Source: Thermocatellispora tengchongensis
GTDB taxonomy: Bacteria; Actinomycetota; Actinomycetes; Streptosporangiales; Streptosporangiaceae
DNA: 64,000 nucleotides
Assembly: GCF_014202315.1 (NCBI RefSeq)
Contig: NZ_JACHGN010000011.1
Location: forward strand, 186,001 to 250,000
Direction of reading: 5' to 3'
Shown: positions 55,292 to 64,000 of the stretch, in pieces
Position numbering within the stretch: position 1 is the stretch's first letter
Layout of the letters: each line of letters begins with the position of its first letter
Notes under the pieces: generated by a model
Seen by the model: only the letters and a program-made list of their open reading frames with translations
Told to the model about the DNA's origin: nothing
Databases searched by the model: none
Translations under genes and position numbers: made by a program

Positions 55292-56099
55292 CCGCGGGCT
55301 CGCCCATGAACCCCAGCGCGCGGCCGGTCGTGTTCTCCTGGATCAGCGTACGCACCCGCTCCAGCGGCAGGCCGCGCTCCCGGGCTACGCGGGGGGCCTG
55401 GAGCTCGGCGTAAGCCACGGAGATGTGCGGGTCGAGGCCGGAGCCGGAGGCGGTGACCGCGTCCGGCGGCACCACGGCGGTGGCGGTGCCGCGGACGGGC
55501 ACGGTGCGCCCGGCGGAGTAGTCCTCGCCGGGCCTGCCGCACTCCACCCGCACGCCCTGCCAGGTGGCGATGAACGGGGTGGCCGGGCATGCCTGGTTGA
55601 CGCTGACCGCGCGGGTGGGCGTGCCCACGGCGGGGAACACCTTCAGCACCGCGCCCACCCCGTCGGGAGTGCAGTACGGGCGGGCGCCCGAGACGCCCTC
55701 CCGCTCGCCAACCGCCTTGGAGCGGGCGCACACCTGGGTGAGCAGCGACTGCCTGCCCTCCTGGCCGGCGCCGGCGAGGGTGTCCACGACGTCCTCCGGC
55801 CCGAGGTTACTGGCCGAGGTGGAGGTCGGATCGTAGCCGTCGCCGGCCGCCGACGGACGGCTCTGGAAGTATCCGCCGGCCGGGTCGCCGTCGGCGTCGG
55901 TGAAGGACTGGCCGATCAGGGCGCTGCCCACGGTCTTGCCGTCCTTCTCCACCAGGGAGCCGTTGGCCTTGTCGTTGAAGAGGGCCTGGGCGACGCCGGT
56001 GGCGACCAGCGGATAGATGACGCCGGTGATCACGGTGAGCACGAGCAGCGCGCGCAGCGCGGCCAGGTGCCGGCGGAGCCAACTGGGCAGACGGTCCAT
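55251..56099 (-). CDS. kdpC: Potassium-transporting ATPase KdpC subunit
   Basis: A 282-residue KdpC, longer than the about 190-residue E. coli protein, as often in actinomycetes. One N-terminal helix (LRALLVLTVITGVIYPLVAT) is followed by YFQSRPSAAGDGYDP, GSGLDPHISVAYAELQ and RVRTLIQENT. The insert around residues 110-190 is rich in Gly and Pro and carries three Cys. It starts immediately after the kdpB stop. Its last 41 bases overlap the kdpD 3' end on the other strand. Confidence 0.92.
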   Translation of the reverse strand: MDRLPSWLRRHLAALRALLVLTVITGVIYPLVATGVAQALFNDKANGSLVEKDGKTVGSALIGQSFTDADGDPAGGYFQSRPSAAGDGYDPTSTSASNLGPEDVVDTLAGAGQEGRQSLLTQVCARSKAVGEREGVSGARPYCTPDGVGAVLKVFPAVGTPTRAVSVNQACPATPFIATWQGVRVECGRPGEDYSAGRTVPVRGTATAVVPPDAVTASGSGLDPHISVAYAELQAPRVARERGLPLERVRTLIQENTTGRALGFMGEPAVNVLELNLALDRN

Positions 56100-58421
56100 T
56101 TATGACATCCCCGGAAGGAACTGGATGACCAGGTCGATGAGCTTGATGCCGATGAACGGCGCGATGACGCCGCCCAGGCCGTACAGGTACAGGTTGCGGG
56201 ACAGCAGCTTGGCCGCGCTGGAGGGCCGGTAGCGCACCCCGCGCAGCGCCAGCGGGATCAGCGCCACGATGATGACGGCGTTGAAGATCACCGCCGCCAG
56301 GATCGCGGACTGAGGGCTGGACAGGCGCATGATGTTCAGCGCGTCCAGGCCCGGGTAGACCGCGGCGAACATCGCCGGGATGATCGCGAAGTACTTGGCG
56401 ATGTCGTTGGCGATGGAGAAGGTGGTCAGCGCGCCCCGGGTGATGAGGAGCTGCTTGCCGATCTCCACGATCTCGATGAGCTTGGTCGGGTTGGAGTCCA
56501 GGTCGACCATGTTCCCGGCCTCCTTCGCGGCCGAGGTGCCGGTGTTCATGGCCACGCCCACGTCGGCCTGGGCCAGGGCGGGGGCGTCGTTGGTGCCGTC
56601 GCCGGTCATCGCGACCAGGCGCCCGCCCTCCTGCTCCTTCTTGATCAGGGCGAGTTTGTCCTCGGGGGTGGCCTCGGCCAGGAAGTCGTCCACGCCGGCC
56701 TCTTCGGCGATGGCCTTGGCGGTGAGCGGGTTGTCGCCGGTGATCATGACGGTGCGGATGCCCATGCGGCGCATCTCGTCGAAACGCTCGCGCATGCCCT
56801 CCTTGACCACGTCCTTGAGGTGGATCACGCCGAGGACGCGCGCCTCGCCGCCGTTGACCTCGCCCACCACCAGGGGGGTGCCGCCGGACGCGGAGATGCC
56901 GTCCACCAGGTGGCCGACGTCGGCGGTGGGGTGGCCGCCGTGGTCGCGCACCCACTTCATCACCGCCGTGGCCGCGCCCTTGCGGACCTGGCGCCCGCCG
57001 AGTCCGGACACGCCCGAGTCCGGCGCGATACCCACCGCGCCCGAGTCCGGCGCGGTACCCATTGCGCCCGCGTCCGGCGCGGTACCCACCGCGCCCGGGT
57101 CCGGCGCCGTACCCACCGCGCCCGCGTCCGGCGCCGTACCCACCGCGCCCGAGTCCGGCGCGGTACCCACCGCGCCCGGGTCCGGCGCTATGTCCACGCC
57201 GCTCATTCGCGTCTGGGCGGTGAAGGGCACCCAGGTGGCGTGGGCGAGCTCGCCGGGCTCGCGTTCGCGCAGGCCGTAGCCCTGCTTGGCGTACACCACG
57301 ATGGAGCGGCCCTCGGGGGTCTCGTCGGCCAGGCTGGACAACTGGGCGGCGCGGGCCAGCTCCATCGCCGGCACCCCGGGGACCGGCAGGAACTCGGCGG
57401 CCTGGCGGTTGCCCAGGGTGATGGTGCCGGTCTTGTCCAGCAGCAGCGTGTTCACATCGCCCGCGGCCTCGACCGCGCGGCCCGACATGGCCAGCACGTT
57501 GCGCTGCACCAGCCGGTCCATGCCGGCGATGCCGATCGCCGACAGCAGCGCGCCGATGGTGGTGGGGATCAGGCACACCAGCAGCGAGACCAGGACGACG
57601 CCGGTGACGCCGTCGCCGGTCAGCGCGAGGCTGTCGGGGATGCCGGGGTTGGTGGCCTTGGCGTAGATCGCCATGGGCTGCATCGTCGCGGTCGCGGCCA
57701 GGAAGATGATCGTGAGCGCGGCGAGCAGGATGTTCAGCGCGATCTCGTTGGGGGTCTTCTGCCGGTTCGCGCCCTCCACGAGGGAGATCATCCGGTCGAT
57801 GAAGCTCTCCCCGGGCTTTTGCGTGATCCGTACGACGATCCGGTCGGACAGCACCTTGGTGCCTCCCGTGACCGCGGACCGGTCGCCGCCGGACTCGCGG
57901 ATCACGGGGGCGGACTCGCCGGTGATGGCGGACTCGTCCACACTGGCGATGCCCTCGATGACGTCGCCGTCACCGGGGATGATCTGGCCGGCCTCGACCA
58001 CCACCACATCGCCCTGGCGCAGCTCGGTCGCGCCGACCTCCTCCCAGTGGGCGGGGTCGTCAGGGCTGAGCAGGCGGCGTGCGGTGGTGTCGCGCTTGGC
58101 GGCGCGCAGTGTGGCGGCCTGGGCCTTGCCGCGGCCCTCGGCCACGGCCTCGGCGAGGTTGGCGAAGATCACGGTCAGCCACAGCCACACCACGATCGCC
58201 CAGGCGAAGAACGACGGGGCGGCGATCGCGAGGACGGTGGTGAACACCGCTCCGGCCTCCACGATCAGCATGACCGGGTTGCGCCACAGTGTGACGGGGT
58301 TCAGCTTGCGCAGCGCGTCCGGGAGCGAGCGGATCATCTGGCGCGGGTCCAGCAGTCCACCGCCGACCTTGTCGTGCGGCGCGGGGGTACGGCGGGGGGT
58401 GTGGAGCGTAGGGGTGGACAT
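56100..58421 (-). CDS. kdpB: Potassium-transporting ATPase KdpB subunit with repeat insertion
   Basis: A 773-residue catalytic subunit, about 90 longer than the 682 residues of E. coli KdpB. Motifs: [32 protein letters not shown] (phosphorylated Asp), [23 protein letters not shown] and [16 protein letters not shown] part of the extra length is an in-frame nine-residue repeat (PDxGAVGTA, about six copies) placed between TRMSGVDI and GRQVRKGAA in the nucleotide-binding domain. In E. coli these two segments are nearly adjacent. It starts at 58421 and overlaps neither kdpA (2-base gap) nor kdpC. It hydrolyses ATP to drive K+ uptake. Confidence 0.93.
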   Translation of the reverse strand: MSTPTLHTPRRTPAPHDKVGGGLLDPRQMIRSLPDALRKLNPVTLWRNPVMLIVEAGAVFTTVLAIAAPSFFAWAIVVWLWLTVIFANLAEAVAEGRGKAQAATLRAAKRDTTARRLLSPDDPAHWEEVGATELRQGDVVVVEAGQIIPGDGDVIEGIASVDESAITGESAPVIRESGGDRSAVTGGTKVLSDRIVVRITQKPGESFIDRMISLVEGANRQKTPNEIALNILLAALTIIFLAATATMQPMAIYAKATNPGIPDSLALTGDGVTGVVLVSLLVCLIPTTIGALLSAIGIAGMDRLVQRNVLAMSGRAVEAAGDVNTLLLDKTGTITLGNRQAAEFLPVPGVPAMELARAAQLSSLADETPEGRSIVVYAKQGYGLREREPGELAHATWVPFTAQTRMSGVDIAPDPGAVGTAPDSGAVGTAPDAGAVGTAPDPGAVGTAPDAGAMGTAPDSGAVGIAPDSGVSGLGGRQVRKGAATAVMKWVRDHGGHPTADVGHLVDGISASGGTPLVVGEVNGGEARVLGVIHLKDVVKEGMRERFDEMRRMGIRTVMITGDNPLTAKAIAEEAGVDDFLAEATPEDKLALIKKEQEGGRLVAMTGDGTNDAPALAQADVGVAMNTGTSAAKEAGNMVDLDSNPTKLIEIVEIGKQLLITRGALTTFSIANDIAKYFAIIPAMFAAVYPGLDALNIMRLSSPQSAILAAVIFNAVIIVALIPLALRGVRYRPSSAAKLLSRNLYLYGLGGVIAPFIGIKLIDLVIQFLPGMS
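57010..57189 (-). repeat. 27-bp coding minisatellite in kdpB
   Basis: GTCCGGCGC recurs at 57018, 57045, 57072, 57099, 57126, 57153 and 57180, exactly 27 bases apart. Read on the minus strand each unit is PDxGAVGTA, with x being P, S or A and two other substitutions (V to M, T to I). The array keeps the kdpB frame and is almost 180 bases long. Confidence 0.95.
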
Positions 58422-58423
58422 GG

Positions 58424-60085
58424 CTAGTGAAGTCCTTCTGCGAGCGGCCCGAGCGCCAGTGCGGGGAGGAACGTCAAGGCCACGAGAATGACCGTGACCC
58501 CGACGACCATGCCGACGAACTGCGGCCGATGGGTGGGCAACGTGCCCGTGGACGCGGGCACCGGCGTCTGCGCGGCCAGCGAACCGGCCAGTGCCAGCAC
58601 CAGCACGATCGGCAGGAACCGGCCGAAGGCCATGCACAATCCGAGGGTGATGTTGTGGAAGGCGGTGTTCACGCTCACCCCCGCGAACGCCGAGCCGTTG
58701 TTGTTGGAGGCGGAGGCGTAGGCGTACAGGATCTCCGAGAAGCCGTGCGGGCCGGTGTTGAGCATCGCCGCCCGGCCGGCCGGGGTCGCCATGGCCACCG
58801 CGGTGCCGATCAGCACCAGCAGCGGGGTGGCCAGGAAGTACAGCGAGGCGAGCTTGATCTCGCGGGGGCCGATCTTCTTGCCCAGGTACTCGGGGGTGCG
58901 GCCGACCATCAGGCCGGCCACGAACACCGTGATCACGGCCAGGATCAGCATGCCGTACAGGCCCGCGCCCACCCCGCCCGGCGCGACCTCGCCCAGCAGC
59001 ATGTTCCAGATCAGCATGGCGCCGCCGAGCGCGGTGTAGGAGTCGTGGAAGGAGTCCACCGACCCGGTCGAGGTGAGCGTGGTGGCCGAGGCGAACATGG
59101 CCGAGTTCGACACCCCGAACCGGACCTCGCGGCCCTCCATCGCCGCGCCGATCGCCTGGGGAACCGTGCCGCCCGCGGACAGCTCCGCCCAGTTGGTGAG
59201 CGTGACACTGATGGCGAAGACGCTCGCCATCACCGCGGCGATCGCGTATCCCTGCCGGTTGTCGCCCACCATCCGGCCGAAGGTGCGCGGCAACGCGAAC
59301 GGGATCAGCAGGATCAGGAAGATCTCGATCCAGTTGGTCCAGGAGGTGGGGTTCTCGAACGGGTGGGCGGAGTTGACGTTGAAGATGCCGCCACCGTTGG
59401 TGCCCAAGTCCTTGATCGCCTCCTGGGAGGCGGCCGCGGCGGGGGTGAAGGTCTGCTCGCCGCCGGTGAGGGTGGTCCAGGTGGAGTGATCGGCGAACGT
59501 CTGGATCGCGCCGCCGGCCACGAGCGCCAGGGCCGCGACCAGCGAGATCGGGAGCAGGATGCGCACGGTGCCTCGGGTCAGGTCCACCCAGAAGTTGCCG
59601 AGCTCACCGGTCTTGTCGCGGGCGAAGCCGCGCACCAGGGTGATCGCGACGGCCATGCCGACGGCGGCGGAGACGAAGTTCTGCACCGCCAGGCCGGCGG
59701 TCTGCACCAGGTGACCCATGGTGGCCTCGCCGGAGTACGCCTGCCAGTTGGTGTTGGTGACGAAGCTGACCGCGGTGTTCCAGGCCAGTGCCGGCTCGAC
59801 CGGTTCCATGCCCAGGCTGAGCAGCAGGTGGCTCTGCAGCCGCTGCAGGGCGTACAGGAACAGGATGGAGATCGCGGAGAAGGCCAGCACGCCGCGCGCG
59901 TACACGCCCCAGCGCTGCTCGCTGTCGGCGTTCACGCCGATCAGACGGTAGATGCCGCGCTCGATCGCGTTGTGACGCGAGCCGGTGTAGACGCGGTACA
60001 TGTAATCGCCCAGCGGCCGGTAGCAGACGGCCAGGACAAGGACGAGGGAACCGATGAACAGGATTCCCGCGAGGGTCGGGTTCAT
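58424..60085 (-). CDS. kdpA: Potassium-transporting ATPase KdpA subunit
   Basis: A 553-residue KdpA, the K+-conducting subunit, with ten predicted helices. It has [20 protein letters not shown] (first pore loop), [20 protein letters not shown] (second), [18 protein letters not shown] (third) and [12 protein letters not shown] (fourth), matching the four selectivity loops. It starts at 60085 inside the kdpF stop by ATGA. Confidence 0.95.
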   Translation of the reverse strand: MNPTLAGILFIGSLVLVLAVCYRPLGDYMYRVYTGSRHNAIERGIYRLIGVNADSEQRWGVYARGVLAFSAISILFLYALQRLQSHLLLSLGMEPVEPALAWNTAVSFVTNTNWQAYSGEATMGHLVQTAGLAVQNFVSAAVGMAVAITLVRGFARDKTGELGNFWVDLTRGTVRILLPISLVAALALVAGGAIQTFADHSTWTTLTGGEQTFTPAAAASQEAIKDLGTNGGGIFNVNSAHPFENPTSWTNWIEIFLILLIPFALPRTFGRMVGDNRQGYAIAAVMASVFAISVTLTNWAELSAGGTVPQAIGAAMEGREVRFGVSNSAMFASATTLTSTGSVDSFHDSYTALGGAMLIWNMLLGEVAPGGVGAGLYGMLILAVITVFVAGLMVGRTPEYLGKKIGPREIKLASLYFLATPLLVLIGTAVAMATPAGRAAMLNTGPHGFSEILYAYASASNNNGSAFAGVSVNTAFHNITLGLCMAFGRFLPIVLVLALAGSLAAQTPVPASTGTLPTHRPQFVGMVVGVTVILVALTFLPALALGPLAEGLH

Positions 60086-60174
60086 CAGAAACGCTCCGGG
60101 AAGAGCAGGGCGGCGACCATGAAGATCACCAGGCCGACGACCGCCACCAGACCGACGGCGTTGACGGCGCTCAC
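60085..60174 (-). CDS. kdpF: Potassium-transporting ATPase KdpF subunit
   Basis: A 29-residue single-helix peptide from GTG at 60174: [20 protein letters not shown], then ALLFPERF, the usual end of KdpF. It stabilises the KdpABC complex. It overlaps kdpA by ATGA and the small upstream frame by GTGA, so it is missed by simple gene finders. Confidence 0.85.
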   Translation of the reverse strand: MSAVNAVGLVAVVGLVIFMVAALLFPERF

Positions 60175-60254
60175 AGCCGCTCCACCGCCTTCACGACCAG
60201 CCCGAGGATCACGAACACCGCGACCGTCAGGGCGACGAAGATGACATCGGTCAT
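60171..60254 (-). CDS. Small membrane peptide upstream of kdpF
   Basis: A 27-residue frame ([20 protein letters not shown], then VKAVERL) with one helix and a basic end, overlapping the kdpF start by GTGA. The arrangement and length suggest a second small Kdp-associated peptide, as seen in front of kdpF in several actinomycetes from memory. No independent evidence of function. Confidence 0.6.
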   Translation of the reverse strand: MTDVIFVALTVAVFVILGLVVKAVERL

Positions 60255-60343
60255 CCTCAAGCACCTCAGCTTCCGGAGACACGCCACAGGCCACCCGGCT
60301 GGGTGGCCCATGCAGCAGCAAACCGCCGAAATCGGTGCTCTTC

Positions 60344-60398
60344 GCGAATCTTGACGGCTTTCATACGCCTATGCGGCGAATCTTGATGTCCTTCATAC
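60344..60398 (-). promoter_or_regulatory. Direct repeats in the kdpFABC promoter
   Basis: Two 23-base copies (20 of 23 identical), 60344-60366 and 60376-60398, lie in direct orientation with 32-base spacing, about 90 bases upstream of the first kdp start. On the minus strand each carries TCAAGATTCGC, close to the GTCAAGATT repeated before kdpD. Probable binding sites for KdpE. Confidence 0.75.
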
Positions 60399-60425
60399 GG
60401 AGCCGCGTCCGGTGCGGGCGTCGCG

Positions 60426-60929
60426 TCACTTACGCGCGGTGCGGACGGCCAGGCGGCCGTAGGGCATCTTCCCGGTGATGCGGACATGTGGCCCGCCCGC
60501 GCTTCGGCGGCTCGCCTGGCAGGTCACGCGCCCCCATTCGGTGCGCAACCCGTCGGCGTCCGCGCTCGCGCCGGCGGGCAGGATGATCGTGGCGCCGCCG
60601 TACGTGAGGCAGAGCTCGATCTCGACCTGCGCATACGGGATGTGGGCCTGGGACAGGTCGAGTTTCACCTTGCCGTACTCGGAGTCGATGCGCAGGCGAC
60701 GCGGGACGTTCCAGTCGCCCGTCCGCGTGATCCGCCCGCCGATGGACTCCAGCCGGACCCACTCGTCCGGCAGACCGGCGACGGCCGGCTCCAGTTCGTG
60801 GGAGGACGTGGCGGTGAGCGCCTGTTCGAGCCGCAGTTCCAGTTCGGCCGGGCTGAGCCGGCCGTCCGCGTACGCCTGCTGGACCAGCTCCACCGCGCGC
60901 TCGCGATCCAGGTCGGAGACCGTTGTCAT
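60426..60929 (-). CDS. DUF1707 domain protein with cell-wall-active antibiotics response-like end
   Basis: A 167-residue protein. The N-terminal DUF1707 domain reads RERAVELVQQAYADGRLSPA, then ELRLEQALTATSSHEL. The rest contains IDSEYGKVKLDLSQAHIPYA, then LTYGGATIILPAGA, a beta-type domain similar to the LiaF/DUF2154-like proteins. No membrane helix. Function unknown. It is coupled by ATGA to a short upstream frame and follows a DUF4097 gene. Confidence 0.8.
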   Translation of the reverse strand: MTTVSDLDRERAVELVQQAYADGRLSPAELELRLEQALTATSSHELEPAVAGLPDEWVRLESIGGRITRTGDWNVPRRLRIDSEYGKVKLDLSQAHIPYAQVEIELCLTYGGATIILPAGASADADGLRTEWGRVTCQASRRSAGGPHVRITGKMPYGRLAVRTARK

Positions 60930-61006
60930 CGGCTGACAGCCCTCCTGTACGGCCGCGCGGTGGCGATCGTCATGCCCTCGGCGACGGGCGGGTGCGAGGC
61001 GTTCAT
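60926..61006 (-). CDS. Possible 26-residue coupling ORF
   Basis: Begins MNASHPPVAEGMTIATARPY and ends two bases into the DUF1707 start (ATGA). GAGGAG precedes its start by 8 bases, while the DUF1707 gene has no good site of its own. No homology recognised. Confidence 0.3.
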   Translation of the reverse strand: MNASHPPVAEGMTIATARPYRRAVSR

Positions 61007-61025
61007 CGGATGATCTCCTCGGTGG

Positions 61026-61964
61026 TCAGGAACGGTGGACGCTGATGTCGCCGTAGGTGGTGTGGGCCCGCACCTCGACGATTCGGTCGTTCTGATCGGG
61101 GACGTCGCTGGGGTCGAGGGAGACGTCCACGGTGCCGTACGTGGAGCTCACGTCCAGCCAGGCGGCGGTGCCCTCGCGGATGCCGAGATCCAGCCCGCCG
61201 CCGGTGGTCTCCATCACGACCGAGCCGGACGTCACCTCGCTGATGTGCAGGCTGCCGTACGCGGTCTTGGCGGCGACGCCGGACAGGGCGCGGTCCACGC
61301 TGATGTCGCCGTGGGCGCTGTTCAGCCGCAACTCGCCGGTCACCTCGCGGACGCGGACGGCGCCGTGGGAGGTCTTGAGCTCGGCGGTGCCGTTGATCTC
61401 GCCGATGTGGATGCTGCCGTGGGCCCCGCTCACCTCGGCGTGCCCGGACGCGCCGGTGACGGAGATGTCGCCGTAGGTGCTCTTCAACCGCAGCCGTCCG
61501 GCATGCTCGACGTGGATGTCGCCATAGGAGGTGGTGAACGACACGTCTCCGAGCGGGCCTCGGCAGCGGAGGCTCCCCGCCGACTTGGCGTCGATGCGGG
61601 AGCCCGCCGGCAGGCTGATCGTCACCTCGACCGAGCCTGGGCCGAGCAGCAGCGTCCGGGCCCATTTCGTGGGCGACTCCACGAGCTTGTCGAGCGACAG
61701 ACCCCAGCCGAAGGTCGAGCCGGCGTCTTCCTTGCCGCTTCGTACCAGGAGCCTGCCGTCGGCGTACTCGACCTCGGTGTGCTCGGCGGCCCGCACGTCG
61801 GCGTCGTTGCGCTCGTCGCTCGGACGCACCTCCACGACGGTGTCGGCGCGGTCGCTCGCGTTGATCCGGATGGTGGCGGTCGCCATATCGAGAACGGCGA
61901 CGATGGGTTCGCTGGTGTTGAAGGTGGTCATCCCGGTCACCTTGTCGTGGGTCGGCGTGGTCAT
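61026..61964 (-). CDS. DUF4097 family beta-helix protein
   Basis: A 312-residue protein with a repeated beta-strand pattern, the adhesin-like DUF4097 fold. Units contain SYGDIHVEHA, STYGDISVTGA, AHGSIHIGEI, SHGAVRVREV, SAHGDISVDRA and TYGSLHISEV, about 20 residues each. No signal peptide or membrane helix, so it is probably cytoplasmic. It overlaps the ribbon-helix-helix gene upstream by one base of each stop/start, so it may act with it. Confidence 0.82.
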   Translation of the reverse strand: MTTPTHDKVTGMTTFNTSEPIVAVLDMATATIRINASDRADTVVEVRPSDERNDADVRAAEHTEVEYADGRLLVRSGKEDAGSTFGWGLSLDKLVESPTKWARTLLLGPGSVEVTISLPAGSRIDAKSAGSLRCRGPLGDVSFTTSYGDIHVEHAGRLRLKSTYGDISVTGASGHAEVSGAHGSIHIGEINGTAELKTSHGAVRVREVTGELRLNSAHGDISVDRALSGVAAKTAYGSLHISEVTSGSVVMETTGGGLDLGIREGTAAWLDVSSTYGTVDVSLDPSDVPDQNDRIVEVRAHTTYGDISVHRS

Positions 61965-62491
61965 CAGCGCACCCAGCCGCTGTAGTGGCTTCCGGTCCGC
62001 TGGGCCGGGCGCCGGCCGGAGCGGCGGTCGGCATCACCTGGATCGAGTGCGGCGGAGACGGCGCGGACCAGCCAGGCGTTGACCGACAGCCCTTCCCGGG
62101 CGGCCGCCTCCTCGATGCGCGGTTTGAGGTACTCGGGGACCCGGAGCGTTATCCGGGACGTGCCTCCCTCATCGGAGTCCGAAGGTGGCGGGGCGGGCGG
62201 TCTCTCGGCCTGCCGGACCTCGCCCTCCTCGTCGTACGCGGGGGCCTTGGGCGGTGGTGTCACGACGAATTCGGGGTCGCGCCCGCGCAGCCGCACCTCT
62301 ACCGAGCCCGGTGCGAGGTCGTGCGTGATCGCGTCCGCGGCGGCCGACAGAGCCTCCAGCAGCGCGAGCCGCGTGGCCGACTCAAGCGTGGCCGCGAGCC
62401 GTTCGGCCAAGGCCCGAGCCTCCTCGCTGCCCGCCCCGGCGGCGATCGCGAGTTCGCGGCGGAGGTGATCGACATACGGCGCAAGGTCCAT
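61964..62491 (-). CDS. Ribbon-helix-helix (HicB/CopG-like) protein coupled to DUF4097
   Basis: A 175-residue protein. Its C-terminus has RITLRVPEYLKPRIEEAAAR, then GLSVNAWLVRAVSAAL, the Arc/CopG-like ribbon-helix-helix as in HicB C-termini. The N-terminus is helical (LAPYVDHLRRELAIAAG). It is upstream of and overlapping the DUF4097 gene (ATGA). Such pairs are common in Streptomyces and may act as regulator and partner. A tandem repeat covers its own start codon. Confidence 0.75.
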   Translation of the reverse strand: MDLAPYVDHLRRELAIAAGAGSEEARALAERLAATLESATRLALLEALSAAADAITHDLAPGSVEVRLRGRDPEFVVTPPPKAPAYDEEGEVRQAERPPAPPPSDSDEGGTSRITLRVPEYLKPRIEEAAAREGLSVNAWLVRAVSAALDPGDADRRSGRRPAQRTGSHYSGWVR

Positions 62492-62511
62492 GACGTCATC
62501 ATGACATCATC
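62490..62511. promoter_or_regulatory. Tandem ATGACNTCATC repeat at the RHH start
   Basis: ATGACGTCATC at 62490-62500 is followed by ATGACATCATC at 62501-62511, 10 of 11 identical, covering the start codon region. Short tandem half-sites fit autoregulation by a ribbon-helix-helix protein. Confidence 0.45.
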
Positions 62512-62565
62512 TGGGCGTCACGGCAATCGAATCAAGCACTATCAGGTGTCATCTAGACGCTGAGC

Positions 62566-63685
62566 ATGTGGCACTACGACGTCATCACACGCGATCGCCA
62601 GCCGCGCGCCGACGGGATCAGGCACGTGGACACCAAGGCGATCATCGCGGGGCTGAGGGCGCTCAACGCGAACACCTACGTCTATCCCATGGCCGGTGAC
62701 AACGTGCACTGGACCGACCTGCGGGATGAGTTCCTGCCCGCGGCGGCCGCCGCCGGGATCGACGTCTGGGTGCTGGTGTACTCGCCGAGCCGGGAAAACT
62801 GCTGCGTGTCCCGGCCGTTCAAGCACGACTACGTCGCCTGGTCCCGCGAGATCGCCACCCTCGCCAAGAGCCACCCGAACCTGGTCGGCTGGACGGTGGA
62901 GACCGTGGAGCCTGTCCCGCCAGGTGCAGCAGCTCGCCAAGCGGCTGCCCGGCACCGAGGTCTACCTGATGCCGTACGCACACCCGCTGAGCCACGCCGC
63001 CCAGAAGCCGACGCTGTCCTACGTCGAGGCGGTCACCAAGAAGGGGGTCGAGCACGTCCGTAGCGGTGAACTCGCCGGGGTCCTGCGGTACAAGCTCCCG
63101 TTCGTCCCCCGCGACCAGGCATGGACGCGCCCCGCGGCCGACAATCTGGCCCGCACGGGCGATGGGCGGCTGAGCTTCGTCGTCCAGAAGCAGACGACCA
63201 CCAAGGCCGGCATGTCGTGTGGCGCGACGCGCAAGACCGTCCTGACCTCAGGGGCGGCCAAGCGGGTGGTGAGCTTCTGGCACCGTGACGGCCGCGGGCC
63301 GGAGCATCCGGCCGGGTACCACATCAAGCAGCTCCTGCTCGACGGCAAGGTGGTCTGGGAGCGGGACGTCGCCGCCGACGCGGCGGACACCTGGGTGAGG
63401 GCGACGGTCGATCTGACGGCCGAGCTGAGCGGGGCGACGAGCGCGACGCTGCGATGGCGCCTGTACGAGCGCAAGGGCGTGAGCGACTACTTCATCGACG
63501 TCGGCGTGGACGACATCGCGCTCACCGGTCTGGCGATGAGCGACCCCGGTATGGAGAACGCCGCCGTCTGGACGCCCACCCTGGCCCGCCAGGGCGGCCC
63601 GGTCTACTGCTCCGCCCAGGTCTACCACGAGAACTACGGTGCCGACCTCGGTGCGCGCATCGCCAAGCTGTATGCCGCCGGGTGA
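62566..63685 (+). pseudogene. Frameshifted TIM-barrel-like hydrolase gene
   Basis: First frame (from 62566): MWHYDVITRDRQPRADGIRH, VDTKAIIAGLRALNANTYVY and VAWSREIATLAKSHPNLVGW, resembling DUF4434/GH-like barrels. From about 62920 the reading shifts to another frame: SRQVQQLAKRLPGTEVYLMP, then a C-terminal beta domain (WVRATVDLTAEL, FIDVGVDDIAL) ending at 63685. A stretch expected near the frameshift (about 10 residues with catalytic acids in related proteins) appears lost. No signal peptide, so the 5' end may also be missing. Function not assigned; could be a sequencing error. Confidence 0.6.
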
Positions 63686-63768
63686 GCCCCGGACACGAGC
63701 CGGAGGACCACGCCGCGCTCATCGTCAAGGTCACCACGTGAGCAGTGGCGACGGTCTGCGCCCGCGCC

Positions 63769-64000
63769 TCATCTCCGGGTGAACCAGAGCGCGATCCGCT
63801 CCAGTTCCCCGGCCGGGCCCTCGGCGAGCGTGCGCACGGCCTTGCCGGCGAGATCCACCATGACCACCTTGGACTTCCTGCCCGCGGTGACCACCGCGAG
63901 ATAGTGCCGCTCGTCGAGCCAGCCGTCGAACCGGGCCCCGGCGGCGATCGGCACCACCGCCTCGCGGGCGCCGGTCACGGCGTCCCAGAGGCAGACGCCG
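63769..64000 (-). CDS. Incomplete propeller-like protein, C-terminal part
   Basis: The frame is open to the right edge. It reads WDAVTGAREAVVPIAAGARF, GWLDERHYLAVVTAG, KVVMVDLAGKAVRTLAEGP and ends at 63769. Repeats of this type belong to WD40/Tol-like beta-propellers. The N-terminus lies outside the window, so no further domain can be named. Confidence 0.55.
   Translation of the reverse strand, partial: GVCLWDAVTGAREAVVPIAAGARFDGWLDERHYLAVVTAGRKSKVVMVDLAGKAVRTLAEGPAGELERIALWFTRR

Noticed and set aside
57010-57189. Possible CRISPR array
   Set aside because: The 27-bp units follow each other without spacers and are translated in frame in kdpB; no cas gene is near.
56820-58427. Plus-strand frame with repeated Arg/His-rich units
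   Set aside because: The repeats are the complement of the kdpB minisatellite; the kdpB frame is clearly the coding one.

Overview
The window is very GC-rich (third codon positions almost all G/C), with GTG starts, ATGA and GTGA stop/start overlaps, and many GntR, LacI, ROK, TetR and LysR regulators. This points to a filamentous actinomycete. The gene mix (CtpI-like P-type ATPase, kdpFABC, DUF1707 and DUF4097 proteins, many glycoside hydrolases) would suit Streptosporangiales such as Nonomuraea, Streptosporangium or Microbispora; the genus is an inference. I see no rRNA, tRNA, CRISPR array, insertion sequence, integrase or phage gene.

Layout. 0-5.6 kb: a fragment of inositol-3-phosphate synthase, a GH95 alpha-L-fucosidase, a FadR-type GntR regulator and a ROK regulator. 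5.7-10.5 kb: a very large P-type cation ATPase and its coupled small membrane protein. 10.8-11.6 kb: a transglutaminase-like protein. 11.6-17.3 kb: a LysR regulator divergent from a crotonase, an acyl-CoA ligase, an MHS-type carboxylate transporter and an Asp/Glu-racemase-family enzyme, probably an uncharacterised carboxylic-acid pathway. 17.3-26.3 kb: a LacI regulator divergent from a tight operon of sugar MFS transporter, GH78 rhamnosidase, SDR, GH1 and GH2 glucuronidase, all without signal peptides, so apparently import followed by cytoplasmic trimming of a rhamnose/glucuronate-containing glycoside. 26.4-33.1 kb: aldo/keto reductase with a divergent regulator, then a TetR gene and a three-subunit molybdenum hydroxylase whose iron-sulfur subunit is fused to a Dabb domain. 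33.4-37.2 kb: a DHFR-like reductase, a secreted alpha-amylase with a starch-binding domain, and a DinB-like protein. 37.2-41.8 kb: a GH2 gene, a broken MFS transporter and a divergent LacI gene with two tandem palindromic operators. 41.8-51.4 kb: small regulator-plus-effector modules (XRE/Atu4866, MarR/oxidoreductases, TetR/ABC exporter, XRE-cupin/quinone oxidoreductase). 51.5-60.4 kb: a broken multicopper oxidase, an orphan kdpD and convergent kdpFABC. 60.4-64 kb: DUF1707 and DUF4097 genes, a ribbon-helix-helix protein, a frameshifted TIM-barrel-like gene and an incomplete propeller-like gene.

The most notable points are: (1) an in-frame 27-bp minisatellite that adds about 60 residues to the nucleotide-binding region of KdpB; (2) a shared GTCAAGATT repeat in front of both kdpD and kdpFABC although no kdpE is present, and a kdpD whose 3' end runs into kdpC; (3) the Dabb/Tat-like segment/[2Fe-2S] fusion; (4) three genes broken by internal loss plus frameshift (MFS, multicopper oxidase, TIM-barrel-like), a pattern that is either genome decay or an assembly problem; and (5) the rhamnoside/glucuronide and CoA-thioester clusters, both with readable operator-like sites.
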